NCBI GenBank assembly: GCA_025450315.1
Contig: JANWHQ010000031.1
Location: 1 to 64,000, forward strand
Direction of reading: 5' to 3'
DNA from: Caulobacteraceae bacterium
GTDB taxonomy: Bacteria > Pseudomonadota > Alphaproteobacteria > Caulobacterales > Caulobacteraceae
DNA: 64,000 nt
The translations under genes and the position numbers were made by a program. Under the pieces are notes generated by a model. It saw only the letters and a program-made list of their open reading frames with translations, was not told the origin of the DNA and made no database searches. Shown piece after piece: positions 51,680 to 59,462 of this stretch (positions are counted from its first letter, which is position 1; the number at the start of each line of letters is the position of its first letter).

Positions 51680-53313
51680 ACGGCCTCCAGCCGTCGGGCC
51701 ATGCCGGCCTCATCGCGATAGGCGGCCGCGTCGAAGCGCGAGGGGACCCGGTCGCGCAGCGCCTGCATCTCGGCTGGATCGGCCGCCAGCGCCAGGGCCT
51801 TGGCCACATAGGCTTGCGGGGTCTCGGCCACCATCTCGGGCAGGGCCGGCGCCACCACGCTCAAGCCCAGCTTGGCGTAGAAGTCCTGGCCCTTCAGCGT
51901 CAGCACCGGCACGCCCCGGCTCAGGGCCTCCATCGAGGTGGTTCCGCCGGGGCAGGGCGTGGGGGCGAGGGCCAGGTCGATGTCGGCGAACTCGGCGTGA
52001 TATTCGGCGCCCGAGGTTCGGCCGCGGAATTCCAGGCGGTCCGGATCGGCCCCCGCGGCCAGGAACCTTGCCTGGGTGGTCAACTGCAGCACCGGGTCCA
52101 GGAAGTATTGGTATTTCAGCACCAGACGCGAGCCCGGCGCGCCCCTCAGGATCGCGGCCCACAGCTCGACGGTCAGATCGGTCAGTTTCGCGGGGTTGAT
52201 GAAGGCGCCGAAGGTGGCGTGGCCCTTGATCAGGCAGGGCGCGGGCGAGCTGCGCGGGCCGGGATCCGGGCGGAAGGCGCCGCAGGCGTCGCCCATGCGC
52301 CAGACCTCTTCTTCGAACAGCCCGGCCATGTCGTCGCCCGCGACGAAGTCGGTCTGGATCACATAGTCCATGGCCTTGAGACCGGTGGTCTGCTGGTAGT
52401 TCAGCCAGCTGGCTTGCACCGGCGCCGGGCGTTGGGCGAACATGGTCAGCCGGTTGCCGGCGTTGTGGCCCCAACAGTCGATCAGGAGATCGATGCGGTC
52501 GGAGCGGATCAGGTCGGCCGCTTGGCGATCGTCGAGCCCGCCCAGCGAGCGCATCCGCACCGGCGCGGCGAAGACTGCGCCCTCCTCGGGCTGGTTGGCG
52601 TAGGCGAAGACCTCGACATTGGTCCGGTCGTGGTGGTCGAAGATCGGCGCGATGAACTGGCGCACCTGGATCTGTTCGAAGCTCGGCGCCACGTAGCCGA
52701 CGCGCAGCGGCCGCCTGGCGTCGCGGCTGTTGGTGAAGGGCAGGGCGGGGCGGGCCGGGGCGTACTGGCTGGCCCAGCGGCGCGCGGCCGCGGCGTGGCG
52801 GGCGGGACCATCCTTGACCGCGAACATGGCCGGCAGGGCGAACTGGGTCACCTCGGCGCTCGGATAGAGCCGTCCCACGGCTTCGAAAGCCGCGACCGCC
52901 TCCTCGGCCATGCCCTGGTGTTGCAGGGAAAGCGCCCGCGACAGCAGGGTGGAAGGTTCGCGCGCGCCGGCCTCCACGGCGGCGTCGTAGGCCAGGCTGG
53001 CGAGGGCCACGTGGCCCTCTCCATAGAGCGTCCGGCCCAGATCGGCGGCATAGCCGGGGTCGCGTTGCAGCCGCTCCAGGTCGGCGCCCCACTGCTTCAT
53101 CACCAGAAGCCCGTGCAGCAGCCGGGCCTGGCCCAGCTCGGCCCTGGCCTCGTCGGCTTGGCCCGCCGCCGAGAGAGCGGCGGCCAGCTGGTAACGGGCC
53201 ACATAGTCGGTGGGCTCCTGGGCGATGCGCGCCCGGCTCTGGCCGGCCAGAAAGTCGGCGTGTCCGGCCGCGATCAGATCGCAGGCGAGGGTGGAAGCGT
53301 CCGGCTGAGTCAT
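51631..53313 (-). CDS. TPR-GT41 (SPINDLY/O-GlcNAc transferase-like) glycosyltransferase, FlmG-like
   Basis: A 560-residue protein. Residues ~1-195 are TPR-like helices (YQLAAALSAAGQADEA, TLLSRALSLQHQGMAEEA). The rest is a GT41 catalytic region: LRVGYVAPSF, QASWLNYQQTTGLKAMDY, FGAFINPAKLTD, LEFRGRT, and APTPCPGGTTSMEALSRGVPVLTL. TPR plus GT41 is the layout of FlmG, the Caulobacter flagellin glycosyltransferase. It starts 123 bases from the divergent VioA-like gene; a CtrA-like box lies between them. Its stop overlaps the Rieske gene. This is the best candidate for the enzyme that puts the modified sugar on protein Ser/Thr. Confidence 0.85.
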   Translation of the reverse strand: MTQPDASTLACDLIAAGHADFLAGQSRARIAQEPTDYVARYQLAAALSAAGQADEARAELGQARLLHGLLVMKQWGADLERLQRDPGYAADLGRTLYGEGHVALASLAYDAAVEAGAREPSTLLSRALSLQHQGMAEEAVAAFEAVGRLYPSAEVTQFALPAMFAVKDGPARHAAAARRWASQYAPARPALPFTNSRDARRPLRVGYVAPSFEQIQVRQFIAPIFDHHDRTNVEVFAYANQPEEGAVFAAPVRMRSLGGLDDRQAADLIRSDRIDLLIDCWGHNAGNRLTMFAQRPAPVQASWLNYQQTTGLKAMDYVIQTDFVAGDDMAGLFEEEVWRMGDACGAFRPDPGPRSSPAPCLIKGHATFGAFINPAKLTDLTVELWAAILRGAPGSRLVLKYQYFLDPVLQLTTQARFLAAGADPDRLEFRGRTSGAEYHAEFADIDLALAPTPCPGGTTSMEALSRGVPVLTLKGQDFYAKLGLSVVAPALPEMVAETPQAYVAKALALAADPAEMQALRDRVPSRFDAAAYRDEAGMARRLEAVYRAMFQRWCGAAEAA

Positions 53314-53360
53314 CGTTCCGCCCGTTGGATCGGCATGCGGGAAGGCTGGGCCGGGCATGG

Positions 53361-53375
53361 TTAATCCACGCTGAA
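53361..53375. promoter_or_regulatory. CtrA-like box (TTAA-N7-TGAA)
   Basis: TTAA at 53361-53364 and TGAA at 53372-53375 have a 7-base spacer, one mismatch to the CtrA consensus. The first eleven bases resemble the perfect box at 46849. A further TTAAC at 53391-53395 is nearby. The site lies between the divergent GT41 and VioA-like genes, 47 and 61 bases from their starts. Confidence 0.45.
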
Positions 53376-53436
53376 GCTTGATCCATTTTGTTAACCACGC
53401 CGTGGCGACCATCACCCCCGAACGTGAGCTCGACCC

Positions 53437-54567
53437 ATGGCCCCATCCTCGAACCTGGCCATCGCCCATCCGAGGGCCTCTCCGCAGCTCGAGCCGGTGG
53501 GGGTGGCCAAGCCTCTGCTCCCGGCCTTCGACGCGCTGGAGCCCTATCTGCGGCGCATCGATGCCAATCGCTGGTACGCCAACCTCGGTCCGCTGGTGCT
53601 GGAGCTGGAAGGCCGCCTGGCCGACCGATTCGTCCGTCCAACGAGGATCGTCACCGCCGCCAACGGCACCCAGGCCATCACCCTGGCCCTGCGCGCGGCG
53701 GGCGCGACGGACGGATTGTGCGCCCTGCCGGCCTGGACCTTCGTGGCCACCGCCCACGCCGCCCTGCAGGCCGGCCTGACGCCCTGGCTGCTGGATGTGG
53801 ATCCCGACAGCTGGATGCTGGACCCCGCCGCCGTCCGCGACGCGCTTGGCCGGGCGCCGGGCAAGGTGGCGGCGGTGGTCCCGGTTTCCGCCTTCGGCCG
53901 GCCGATGGACCTTCAGGCCTGGGCGGACTTCCACGACGAGACCGGCATTGCGGTGGTGGCCGACGTCGCGGCGGGCTTCGACGCCCTGGACCGCGCGCCC
54001 GTGCCGGTGACGGTCAGCCTGCACGCCACCAAGGCCCTGGGGGTGGGCGAGGGCGGTTTCATCGCCAGCGAGGATGCGGCGTTCGCCCAGGCGGTGCGCG
54101 AGCAGACCAACTTCGGATTCCGCGCCCCGCGGCTGTCGGAGGGGGTCGGCACCAACGCCAAGCTCAGCGAATACGCCGCCGCCGTCGGCCTTGCCGCGCT
54201 TGACGCCTGGCCCAGCACCCGCATCCGGCTGCTGCGCGCCGGCCAGCAGCTGCGCATGGCCCTGGCCCTGGATTCCAAGGTGAGCTTCCAGCCGGGCTGG
54301 GGGGTCAGCTGGGTGTCCACCACCTGTGTCGTGGGGGTCCCCGACGGCCACGCTCCGGCCCTGGCGGTGGCCGCCCAGGCGGCGGGGATCGAAACGCGGC
54401 AATGGTGGGGCGCCGGATGCCATCGCCATCCGACCTTCGCCGACCTGCCCCGGACCTCGCTGGAGGTCACCGACCACCTGGCGGTCTCGACCCTGGGCCT
54501 GCCCTTCGCCATGGACATCGCAGGCGAGGCGATCGAGCGGATCGCCCGGGCGCTCCGGACCGCCTAG
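53437..54567 (+). CDS. VioA-like DegT/DnrJ sugar aminotransferase
   Basis: A 376-residue PLP aminotransferase. RWYANLGPLVLELE, TAANGTQAITLAL, LPAWTFVATAHAALQAG and DVDPDSWMLDP are typical of VioA-type enzymes that make dTDP-4-amino-4,6-dideoxyglucose (viosamine). The PLP lysine is in SLHATKALGVGEGG. VioA homologues sit in the P. aeruginosa and P. syringae flagellin glycosylation islands. Divergent from the GT41 gene. With the KAS III/ACP/SDR/NeuD genes it would make an N-acylated 4-amino sugar. An in-frame upstream extension is not supported; ATG 53437 chosen. Confidence 0.88.
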   Translation: MAPSSNLAIAHPRASPQLEPVGVAKPLLPAFDALEPYLRRIDANRWYANLGPLVLELEGRLADRFVRPTRIVTAANGTQAITLALRAAGATDGLCALPAWTFVATAHAALQAGLTPWLLDVDPDSWMLDPAAVRDALGRAPGKVAAVVPVSAFGRPMDLQAWADFHDETGIAVVADVAAGFDALDRAPVPVTVSLHATKALGVGEGGFIASEDAAFAQAVREQTNFGFRAPRLSEGVGTNAKLSEYAAAVGLAALDAWPSTRIRLLRAGQQLRMALALDSKVSFQPGWGVSWVSTTCVVGVPDGHAPALAVAAQAAGIETRQWWGAGCHRHPTFADLPRTSLEVTDHLAVSTLGLPFAMDIAGEAIERIARALRTA

Positions 54568-54715
54568 GCGCTCGCCGCGTCGCGACAGGGCGCGGCGTCC
54601 GGAAGTGGGCGCGCGAAGCCTCCAGCCCGTCGAGGTCCGCGACCAGGGCCGCCGCATGGCCGTCTGGTCGTCCCAGCCCTCGGCGATCGGCCCGGGCGCC
54701 ATGGTTGATCGAAGC

Positions 54716-55273
54716 TTAGCCTTGCCTGGCTGGGCGCGTGCGCCGGGCCGGCGGCAGGGGCTCCGGACCCGAGAGGTCGGGGTGCTGCAGGATGTCCTCG
54801 GCCCTCAGCATCAGGGCGTCGAACAGTCGATAGACCTCGTCCTCGTCCAGGCCCGCGAGCAGCCGGCGATTGCGCGCGGCGGCCACCGGGGCGAAGCTCC
54901 GGACCAGGGCCTCGCCATCCTCGGTCAGCCGCACCAGCGAGGCGCGGGCGTCGGTCGGATGGGGCGTGCGCAGCACCAGGCCCCGCGCCTCCAGGCCCTT
55001 CAGCGAGCGGCTGATCCAGCCCTTGTCCACGTGGGTGCGGCGCGCCAGCTCGTTCACCGCCAGCGCCTCGCGGCCCAGATGCACCAGGATGCGAAGCTCG
55101 GTGTTCTTCACCCCGAAGCGCGTCTCGAACACCTGGCTGGCGCCGCGGCTGATGATCTCGGCGAGCTGCACCGCGCGCACGGTGATAAAGCCGTCCATGG
55201 CCACGTCGCCTTGGTCCCGGGCCGGGGAGGCCGCGGGAGGGCGCTTGGCGAGGTTGGGCCTGCGGATGGCCAC
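54716..55273 (-). CDS. MarR-family transcriptional regulator
   Basis: A 185-residue winged-helix regulator. LAVNELARRTHVDKGWISRSLKGLEARGLV is the recognition helix-turn-helix and wing start; DARASLVRLTEDGEAL is the wing. The GTG start at 55273 is preceded by GGAGG at good distance; an ATG at 55198 would give the more usual ~160 residues. Likely a local repressor; targets not visible. It is convergent with the aminotransferase gene and divergent from the beta-lactamase-like gene. Confidence 0.85.
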   Translation of the reverse strand: MAIRRPNLAKRPPAASPARDQGDVAMDGFITVRAVQLAEIISRGASQVFETRFGVKNTELRILVHLGREALAVNELARRTHVDKGWISRSLKGLEARGLVLRTPHPTDARASLVRLTEDGEALVRSFAPVAAARNRRLLAGLDEDEVYRLFDALMLRAEDILQHPDLSGPEPLPPARRTRPARQG

Positions 55274-55473
55274 CAGGTTCCTCCGCTGTCGACGGCCGCG
55301 GGAATCGGGACGCCATTGTCGCGGCGCGGCGCGCCTGGATCAAATCGCGCCCGACAGGGGTTGCCCCCTCTCGTTTGGCGACATCTCCGGATCGGCCACG
55401 AACGCCGGGCGGCGACTCGCCAGAAAGTCCTCTATGGATGGCGCGAGGGGCCCGTTCGTGCGTTGAGAGGATC

Positions 55474-56685
55474 GTGTCGGAACTCAAAGTCACGCTCGCC
55501 CTGGCCGCCGCCGGCCTGATCCTGGTCGCCGGCGGCGTCTCCGCCTGGATGGACCCGGCGCCGAGGCCTGGCCTGCGCGCCGCCCGCCCGGCCGCGGCGA
55601 CCCGGCGACTGGTCGACGCGCCGCCGCCGGTGCGGCCGACCCGGCCCGCGCCCGGGGCCTTCCAGGCCGACCTGGAGCGGCTGTCCAAGAGCTTCCCGGG
55701 CGACGTGGGCGTGGCCGTCTTCGACGTGAACGACGGCTGGGTCGCCTCCTGGCAGGGCGACCGGCCCTTCCCGCAGCAGAGCGTGTCCAAGGTCTGGGTG
55801 GCGGTCGGCCTGCTCGACCAGGTGGACCGCGGCATGATCGACCTGGGCCAGAGCCTGACCATCGGCCGCCAGGACCTCAGCGTGTTCTCCGAGCCGATCC
55901 AGGTCCTGGTCAAGCCGACCTTCACCACCACCCTCAGCGACCTTCTGGTCCGCGCCATCCGCGACAGCGACAACGCCGCCAACGACCTGCTCATCCGCGC
56001 CGCGGGCGGCGTGCGGCGCATCCAGGCCATCCTTGCGCTCAAGGGCGTGGACGGCGTGCGCCTGGGCATGGACGAGAAGCATCTGCAGGCGGTGATCAAC
56101 GGCCTGACCTGGAAGCCGGAGTTCGCCGGGACGTCAGCGCTGTCGCTGGAGCGCGCGCGACTGCCCTACAAGCTGCGCGAGGCGACCCTGGCCAACTACG
56201 TCACCCATCCGATCGACGGCGCCACGCCCATCGGTACGGTGGAAGGCCTGGCGGCCCTGAGCGAGGGCAAGCTGCTGTCGCCGCAGTCGACCCAGCGGCT
56301 GATCGACATCATGGACAAGGTGCGCACCGGCAAGCGCCGCCTGAAGGGCGGGCTCGAGCGCGGCTGGACGCTCGCACACAAGACCGGCACCGGCCCCGAC
56401 CTCCGAGGCGCGGCGGTGGGCATCAACGACGTGGGCCTGCTCACCGCGCCTGACGGCCACCTCTATGCGGTGGCGGTGTTCATCGCCCATACCCGCGCCG
56501 GCACGCCCGAGCGCCTGGCCTTCATGCAGCGGGTCTCCGAGCTGGTCGAGGCGAGCTGGTCGGGATCGCCCCCGCCAGCCGCCTTGCCGCCGGCGAAGAC
56601 CGCCGCGCCGAAGGCCGCGCCAGGCCATGCCAGACGCGCTCATCGCCATCACGGCCATGGGCGCAAGCCCGGGCGTCGTCATTGA
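55474..56685 (+). CDS. Class A beta-lactamase-like serine hydrolase
   Basis: A 403-residue exported protein of the class A beta-lactamase/penicillin-binding fold. N-terminal hydrophobic signal or anchor (LKVTLALAAAGLILVAGG), a Pro-rich linker, then the catalytic signature: SVSK with Ser103, SDN at 165-167, and KTG at 303-305. It therefore has all three active-site boxes. The C-terminal ~40 residues are Pro/Ala-rich then His/Arg-rich (HRHHGHGRKPGRRH), unusual for secreted beta-lactamases. GTG 55474 follows a GAGAGG Shine-Dalgarno. Role may be cell-wall remodelling or beta-lactam resistance; sequence alone does not decide. Confidence 0.85.
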   Translation: MSELKVTLALAAAGLILVAGGVSAWMDPAPRPGLRAARPAAATRRLVDAPPPVRPTRPAPGAFQADLERLSKSFPGDVGVAVFDVNDGWVASWQGDRPFPQQSVSKVWVAVGLLDQVDRGMIDLGQSLTIGRQDLSVFSEPIQVLVKPTFTTTLSDLLVRAIRDSDNAANDLLIRAAGGVRRIQAILALKGVDGVRLGMDEKHLQAVINGLTWKPEFAGTSALSLERARLPYKLREATLANYVTHPIDGATPIGTVEGLAALSEGKLLSPQSTQRLIDIMDKVRTGKRRLKGGLERGWTLAHKTGTGPDLRGAAVGINDVGLLTAPDGHLYAVAVFIAHTRAGTPERLAFMQRVSELVEASWSGSPPPAALPPAKTAAPKAAPGHARRAHRHHGHGRKPGRRH

Positions 56686-56716
56686 GGCCCTGGGCCGGCC
56701 CGGCTAGGACTTGGCC

Positions 56717-57484
56717 GTGACGCCTACGCCGCCCGACGTTCCGGTGCTCGAGGCCGCCGACCTGCACAAGGCCTATGGGGCGCTGAAGGCAGTCGACGGC
56801 GTCTCCTTTCAGGTGCGGGGCGGCGAGATCGTGGGACTGGTCGGGCCCAACGGCGCGGGCAAGACCACCATCATCAACATGATCCTGGGGGTGCTGCAGC
56901 CCAGCGCCGGCCGCATCCTGATCGAGGGACTGGACGTCGCCAGGAAGCGGAGCGAGGCGCTGGCCCGCACCAACTTTGCCGCCGTCTATGCTCCCTTGCC
57001 GGGCAACCTGACGGTCGAGCAGAACCTGCGCATCTTCGGCCTGATCTACGAGGTGAAGAACCTTTCCGCGCGCATCGAGGAGCTGCTCGGCGAGTTCGAC
57101 CTCGAGCGGTTCGCCCAGACCAAGTGCGGGGTGCTGTCCTCGGGCGAGCAGACCCGCGTGGCCCTGGCCAAGGCCATGCTGAACAAGCCGCGGCTGCTGC
57201 TGCTGGACGAGCCCACCGCCTCGATCGACCCGGCCACGGCGCGCGAGATCCGCGCCCACATCCAGCGCTTCGCCACCGGCGGGCGCGAGGCGGTGCTGTG
57301 GACCAGCCACAACATGTACGAGGTGGCCGAGGTCTGCGACCGGGTGATCTTCATTTCCCGCGGCCGCATCCTGCTGCAGGGGGAGCCCGAGGCCCTGGTC
57401 AGGGCGCATGGCGCCGCCAGCCTGGAGGACCTGTTCGTCACCGTCGCAAACGAGACGCTCGAAGGCGAACGGGCCCGGTCATGA
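56717..57484 (+). CDS. ABC transporter ATP-binding protein
   Basis: A 255-residue ABC ATPase of the drug/polysaccharide exporter type. Walker A is GPNGAGKTT, the signature reads LSSGEQTRVALAKAM, Walker B LLLLDEPTASID, and the switch His is TSHNM. Start: GTG 56717 is seven bases from an AGGA; a TTG at 56711 is the alternative. The permease gene overlaps by four bases (ATGA). Together they make an ABC-2 exporter; substrate not identifiable. Confidence 0.92.
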   Translation: MTPTPPDVPVLEAADLHKAYGALKAVDGVSFQVRGGEIVGLVGPNGAGKTTIINMILGVLQPSAGRILIEGLDVARKRSEALARTNFAAVYAPLPGNLTVEQNLRIFGLIYEVKNLSARIEELLGEFDLERFAQTKCGVLSSGEQTRVALAKAMLNKPRLLLLDEPTASIDPATAREIRAHIQRFATGGREAVLWTSHNMYEVAEVCDRVIFISRGRILLQGEPEALVRAHGAASLEDLFVTVANETLEGERARS

Positions 57485-58284
57485 GCCCGCGCCGCGCCTT
57501 CGCCATTGTCCTTCGCCAGTTCTACCTCTTGAGGGGAAGTCCCGCGCGAGTGTTTCCGCTGTTCGCCTGGGTCGCCATCGACGTGGTGCTGTGGGGCTTC
57601 ATCACCCGTTATTTCGCGGGGGTCTCGTCGCCGGGACTGCGGCTGGTGCCGGCGCTGCTGGGGGCGGTGCTGCTCTGGGGCTTCCTGACCCGCGTCATGC
57701 AGGGAGTGACCCTGGCGCTGTTCGAAGACGTGTGGTCCCGCAATTTCCTGAACGTGTTCGCCACCCCGCTCACGATCTCGGAGTATCTCACCGGACTTGT
57801 CGCCACCTCGATCTGCACCAGCCTGATCGGCCTGATAGTCATGCTGCTGGTGGCGAGCCTCGCCTTCGGCTTTTCATTGCTGAGCTACGGCCTGGCCCTG
57901 GCGGGGTTCCTGCTCATCCTCTTCCTGTCCGGCGTGGCGCTGGGGATCTTCGCATCGGGCGTCGTGCTGAGGTTGGGGCCTGCTTCGGAGTGGCTGATCT
58001 GGCCGATCCCGGCGGTGCTCTCGCCGTTCGTCGGCGTGTTCTATCCGCTGTCAGTCCTGCCCGGCTGGATGCGGGTGATCTCGTACGCCCTGGCCCCCGC
58101 CTATGTGTTCGAAGGCGTGCGCCAGGTGGCGGCCGGCCATGCCGCGCCAATGGACAAGCTGGCCCTGGGGTTGGGACTGTCGGTCCTCTACCTGGTGCTG
58201 GCCTGCCTCTTCTTCGCCGGCGTGCACCGCTACGCCCTCAAGACCGGCCTGATCGCCCGCTACAGCGCCGAGACGGTGAGCTAG
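57481..58284 (+). CDS. ABC-2 type transporter permease
   Basis: A 267-residue membrane protein with about six hydrophobic helices and the ABC-2 pattern (PLFAWVAIDVVLWGF, SPFVGVFYPLSVLPGWMRVISYALAPAYVFEG). It overlaps the ATPase gene by four bases. The SPFVGVFYPLSVLP...PAYVFEG stretch is characteristic of ABC-2 permeases of Nod/antibiotic export type. Together with the ATPase it forms an exporter. Confidence 0.9.
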   Translation: MSPRRAFAIVLRQFYLLRGSPARVFPLFAWVAIDVVLWGFITRYFAGVSSPGLRLVPALLGAVLLWGFLTRVMQGVTLALFEDVWSRNFLNVFATPLTISEYLTGLVATSICTSLIGLIVMLLVASLAFGFSLLSYGLALAGFLLILFLSGVALGIFASGVVLRLGPASEWLIWPIPAVLSPFVGVFYPLSVLPGWMRVISYALAPAYVFEGVRQVAAGHAAPMDKLALGLGLSVLYLVLACLFFAGVHRYALKTGLIARYSAETVS

Positions 58285-58330
58285 CGTCCGCCGGATGTGC
58301 TAGGTTTGGAAGGGTCAGAAGGAGCGCGTC

Positions 58331-59188
58331 TTGTCCGACACTCTCGAGATCATGAGCCCCGAGCGCCTGGACCGGCTACCGGCGGTCGAGGCCGGACTGT
58401 TCTATCTGACGCCGATGGCCGAGAAGCCCTACACCGTGGCCTATCGCACCGACGAGGCTGGCGAGCTGCCGACCAACGCCGTCTACGAGGAACGCCAGGT
58501 CGCCATCCATGACGCCCGCGCCGCGGCGGCGGGCCTGGACCTCGACCGCGAGGGCGTCGCCTTCCTGAAAAGTCCCTCGCGCGTGCGCGACTTCTACGAC
58601 GAGGCGGAGCTCGACGCCGTGGCGCACGCGGAGGCCGCCGATCTAGTGGCCCGGGTCACCGGCGCCTCACGCGTGGAGGTGTTCGATCACACCCTGCGAC
58701 GGCGCAATTCCGACCTGCCGGATCGCTCGGCCGGCGTCCCTCGCCAGCCGGTGATGCGGGTGCACAACGACTATACCGAAGGCTCGGGGCCCCAGCGGGT
58801 GCGGGACCTGATGGGCGAGGAGGCGGAAGCCCTGCTCAAGCGGCGCTACGCCTTCATCAATGTCTGGCGACCCTTGAAGGGGCCGGTGGTCGACACCCCG
58901 CTGGCGGTCTGCGACGCGCGCTCCGTCGCGCCTTCGGACTGGGTGGCCAGCGACATCGTCTACAAGGACCGCACGGGCGAGATCTACGTCGCGACCTGGA
59001 GCCCCGCGCACCGCTGGCTCTACTTCCCCAGGATGACGCCGGACGAGACCATCCTGATCAAGTGCTACGACACCCGCACCGACGTCGCGCGCTTCGCCCC
59101 CCATTCGGCCTTCACCGATCCGACCACGCCCCAGGGCGCGCCGCCGCGCGAAAGCATCGAGATCAGGACGGTGGCCTTCTTCGACTGA
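58331..59188 (+). CDS. CmcJ/NvfI-family oxidoreductase-like protein
   Basis: A 285-residue protein of the CmcJ/NvfI-like group (2-oxoglutarate oxygenase relatives, often named 'CmcJ/NvfI family oxidoreductase'). Motifs: VMRVHNDYTEGSGPQR, FINVWRPLKGPVVDTPLAVCDA, HRWLYFPRMTPDETILIKCYD and PRESIEIR. The TTG start at 58331 follows AAGGAG. Two acidic/His motifs (HNDYT and APAHRW) may bind iron. It is followed by a MoaD-like and a BNR-repeat gene on the same strand. Substrate unknown. Confidence 0.8.
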   Translation: MSDTLEIMSPERLDRLPAVEAGLFYLTPMAEKPYTVAYRTDEAGELPTNAVYEERQVAIHDARAAAAGLDLDREGVAFLKSPSRVRDFYDEAELDAVAHAEAADLVARVTGASRVEVFDHTLRRRNSDLPDRSAGVPRQPVMRVHNDYTEGSGPQRVRDLMGEEAEALLKRRYAFINVWRPLKGPVVDTPLAVCDARSVAPSDWVASDIVYKDRTGEIYVATWSPAHRWLYFPRMTPDETILIKCYDTRTDVARFAPHSAFTDPTTPQGAPPRESIEIRTVAFFD

Positions 59189-59191
59189 GCG

Positions 59192-59461
59192 ATGACCCAA
59201 GTCAGCTTCACCGAGAACCTGCGCAAGCACATCGAATGTCCGCCGGTTTCGGTGACAGGATCGACCGTGCGCGAGGTGCTGGAGGCCGTCTTCGCCGAAA
59301 ATCCGCTGCTGCGGTCGTATATCTTGGACGACCAGAGTCGGGTCCGGCGTCACGTGAACGTCTTCATAAACAGCAGGGCCGTGTCCGATCGCCGGGGTCT
59401 GACCGATCCGGTCGGTCCCAGCGACGAGGTCTTCGTGTTCCAGGCGCTCTCGGGAGGATGA
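59192..59461 (+). CDS. MoaD/ThiS-like ubiquitin-fold protein
   Basis: An 89-residue beta-grasp protein. The end is SGG, the usual Gly-Gly tail of sulfur carriers (MoaD/ThiS). DEVFVFQALSGG is the classical final strand. It sits 3 bases after the CmcJ-like gene and 1 base before the BNR protein gene. A MoaD-like/BNR pair is a recurring neighbourhood, as far as I recall; role unknown. No MoaE, MoeB or ThiF homologue is close by. Confidence 0.85.
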   Translation: MTQVSFTENLRKHIECPPVSVTGSTVREVLEAVFAENPLLRSYILDDQSRVRRHVNVFINSRAVSDRRGLTDPVGPSDEVFVFQALSGG

Positions 59462-59462
59462 G

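Noticed and set aside
54704-54718. TTGA-N7-TTAG as another CtrA box
   Set aside because: Two mismatches and a position overlapping the stop of the MarR gene, not upstream of any start.
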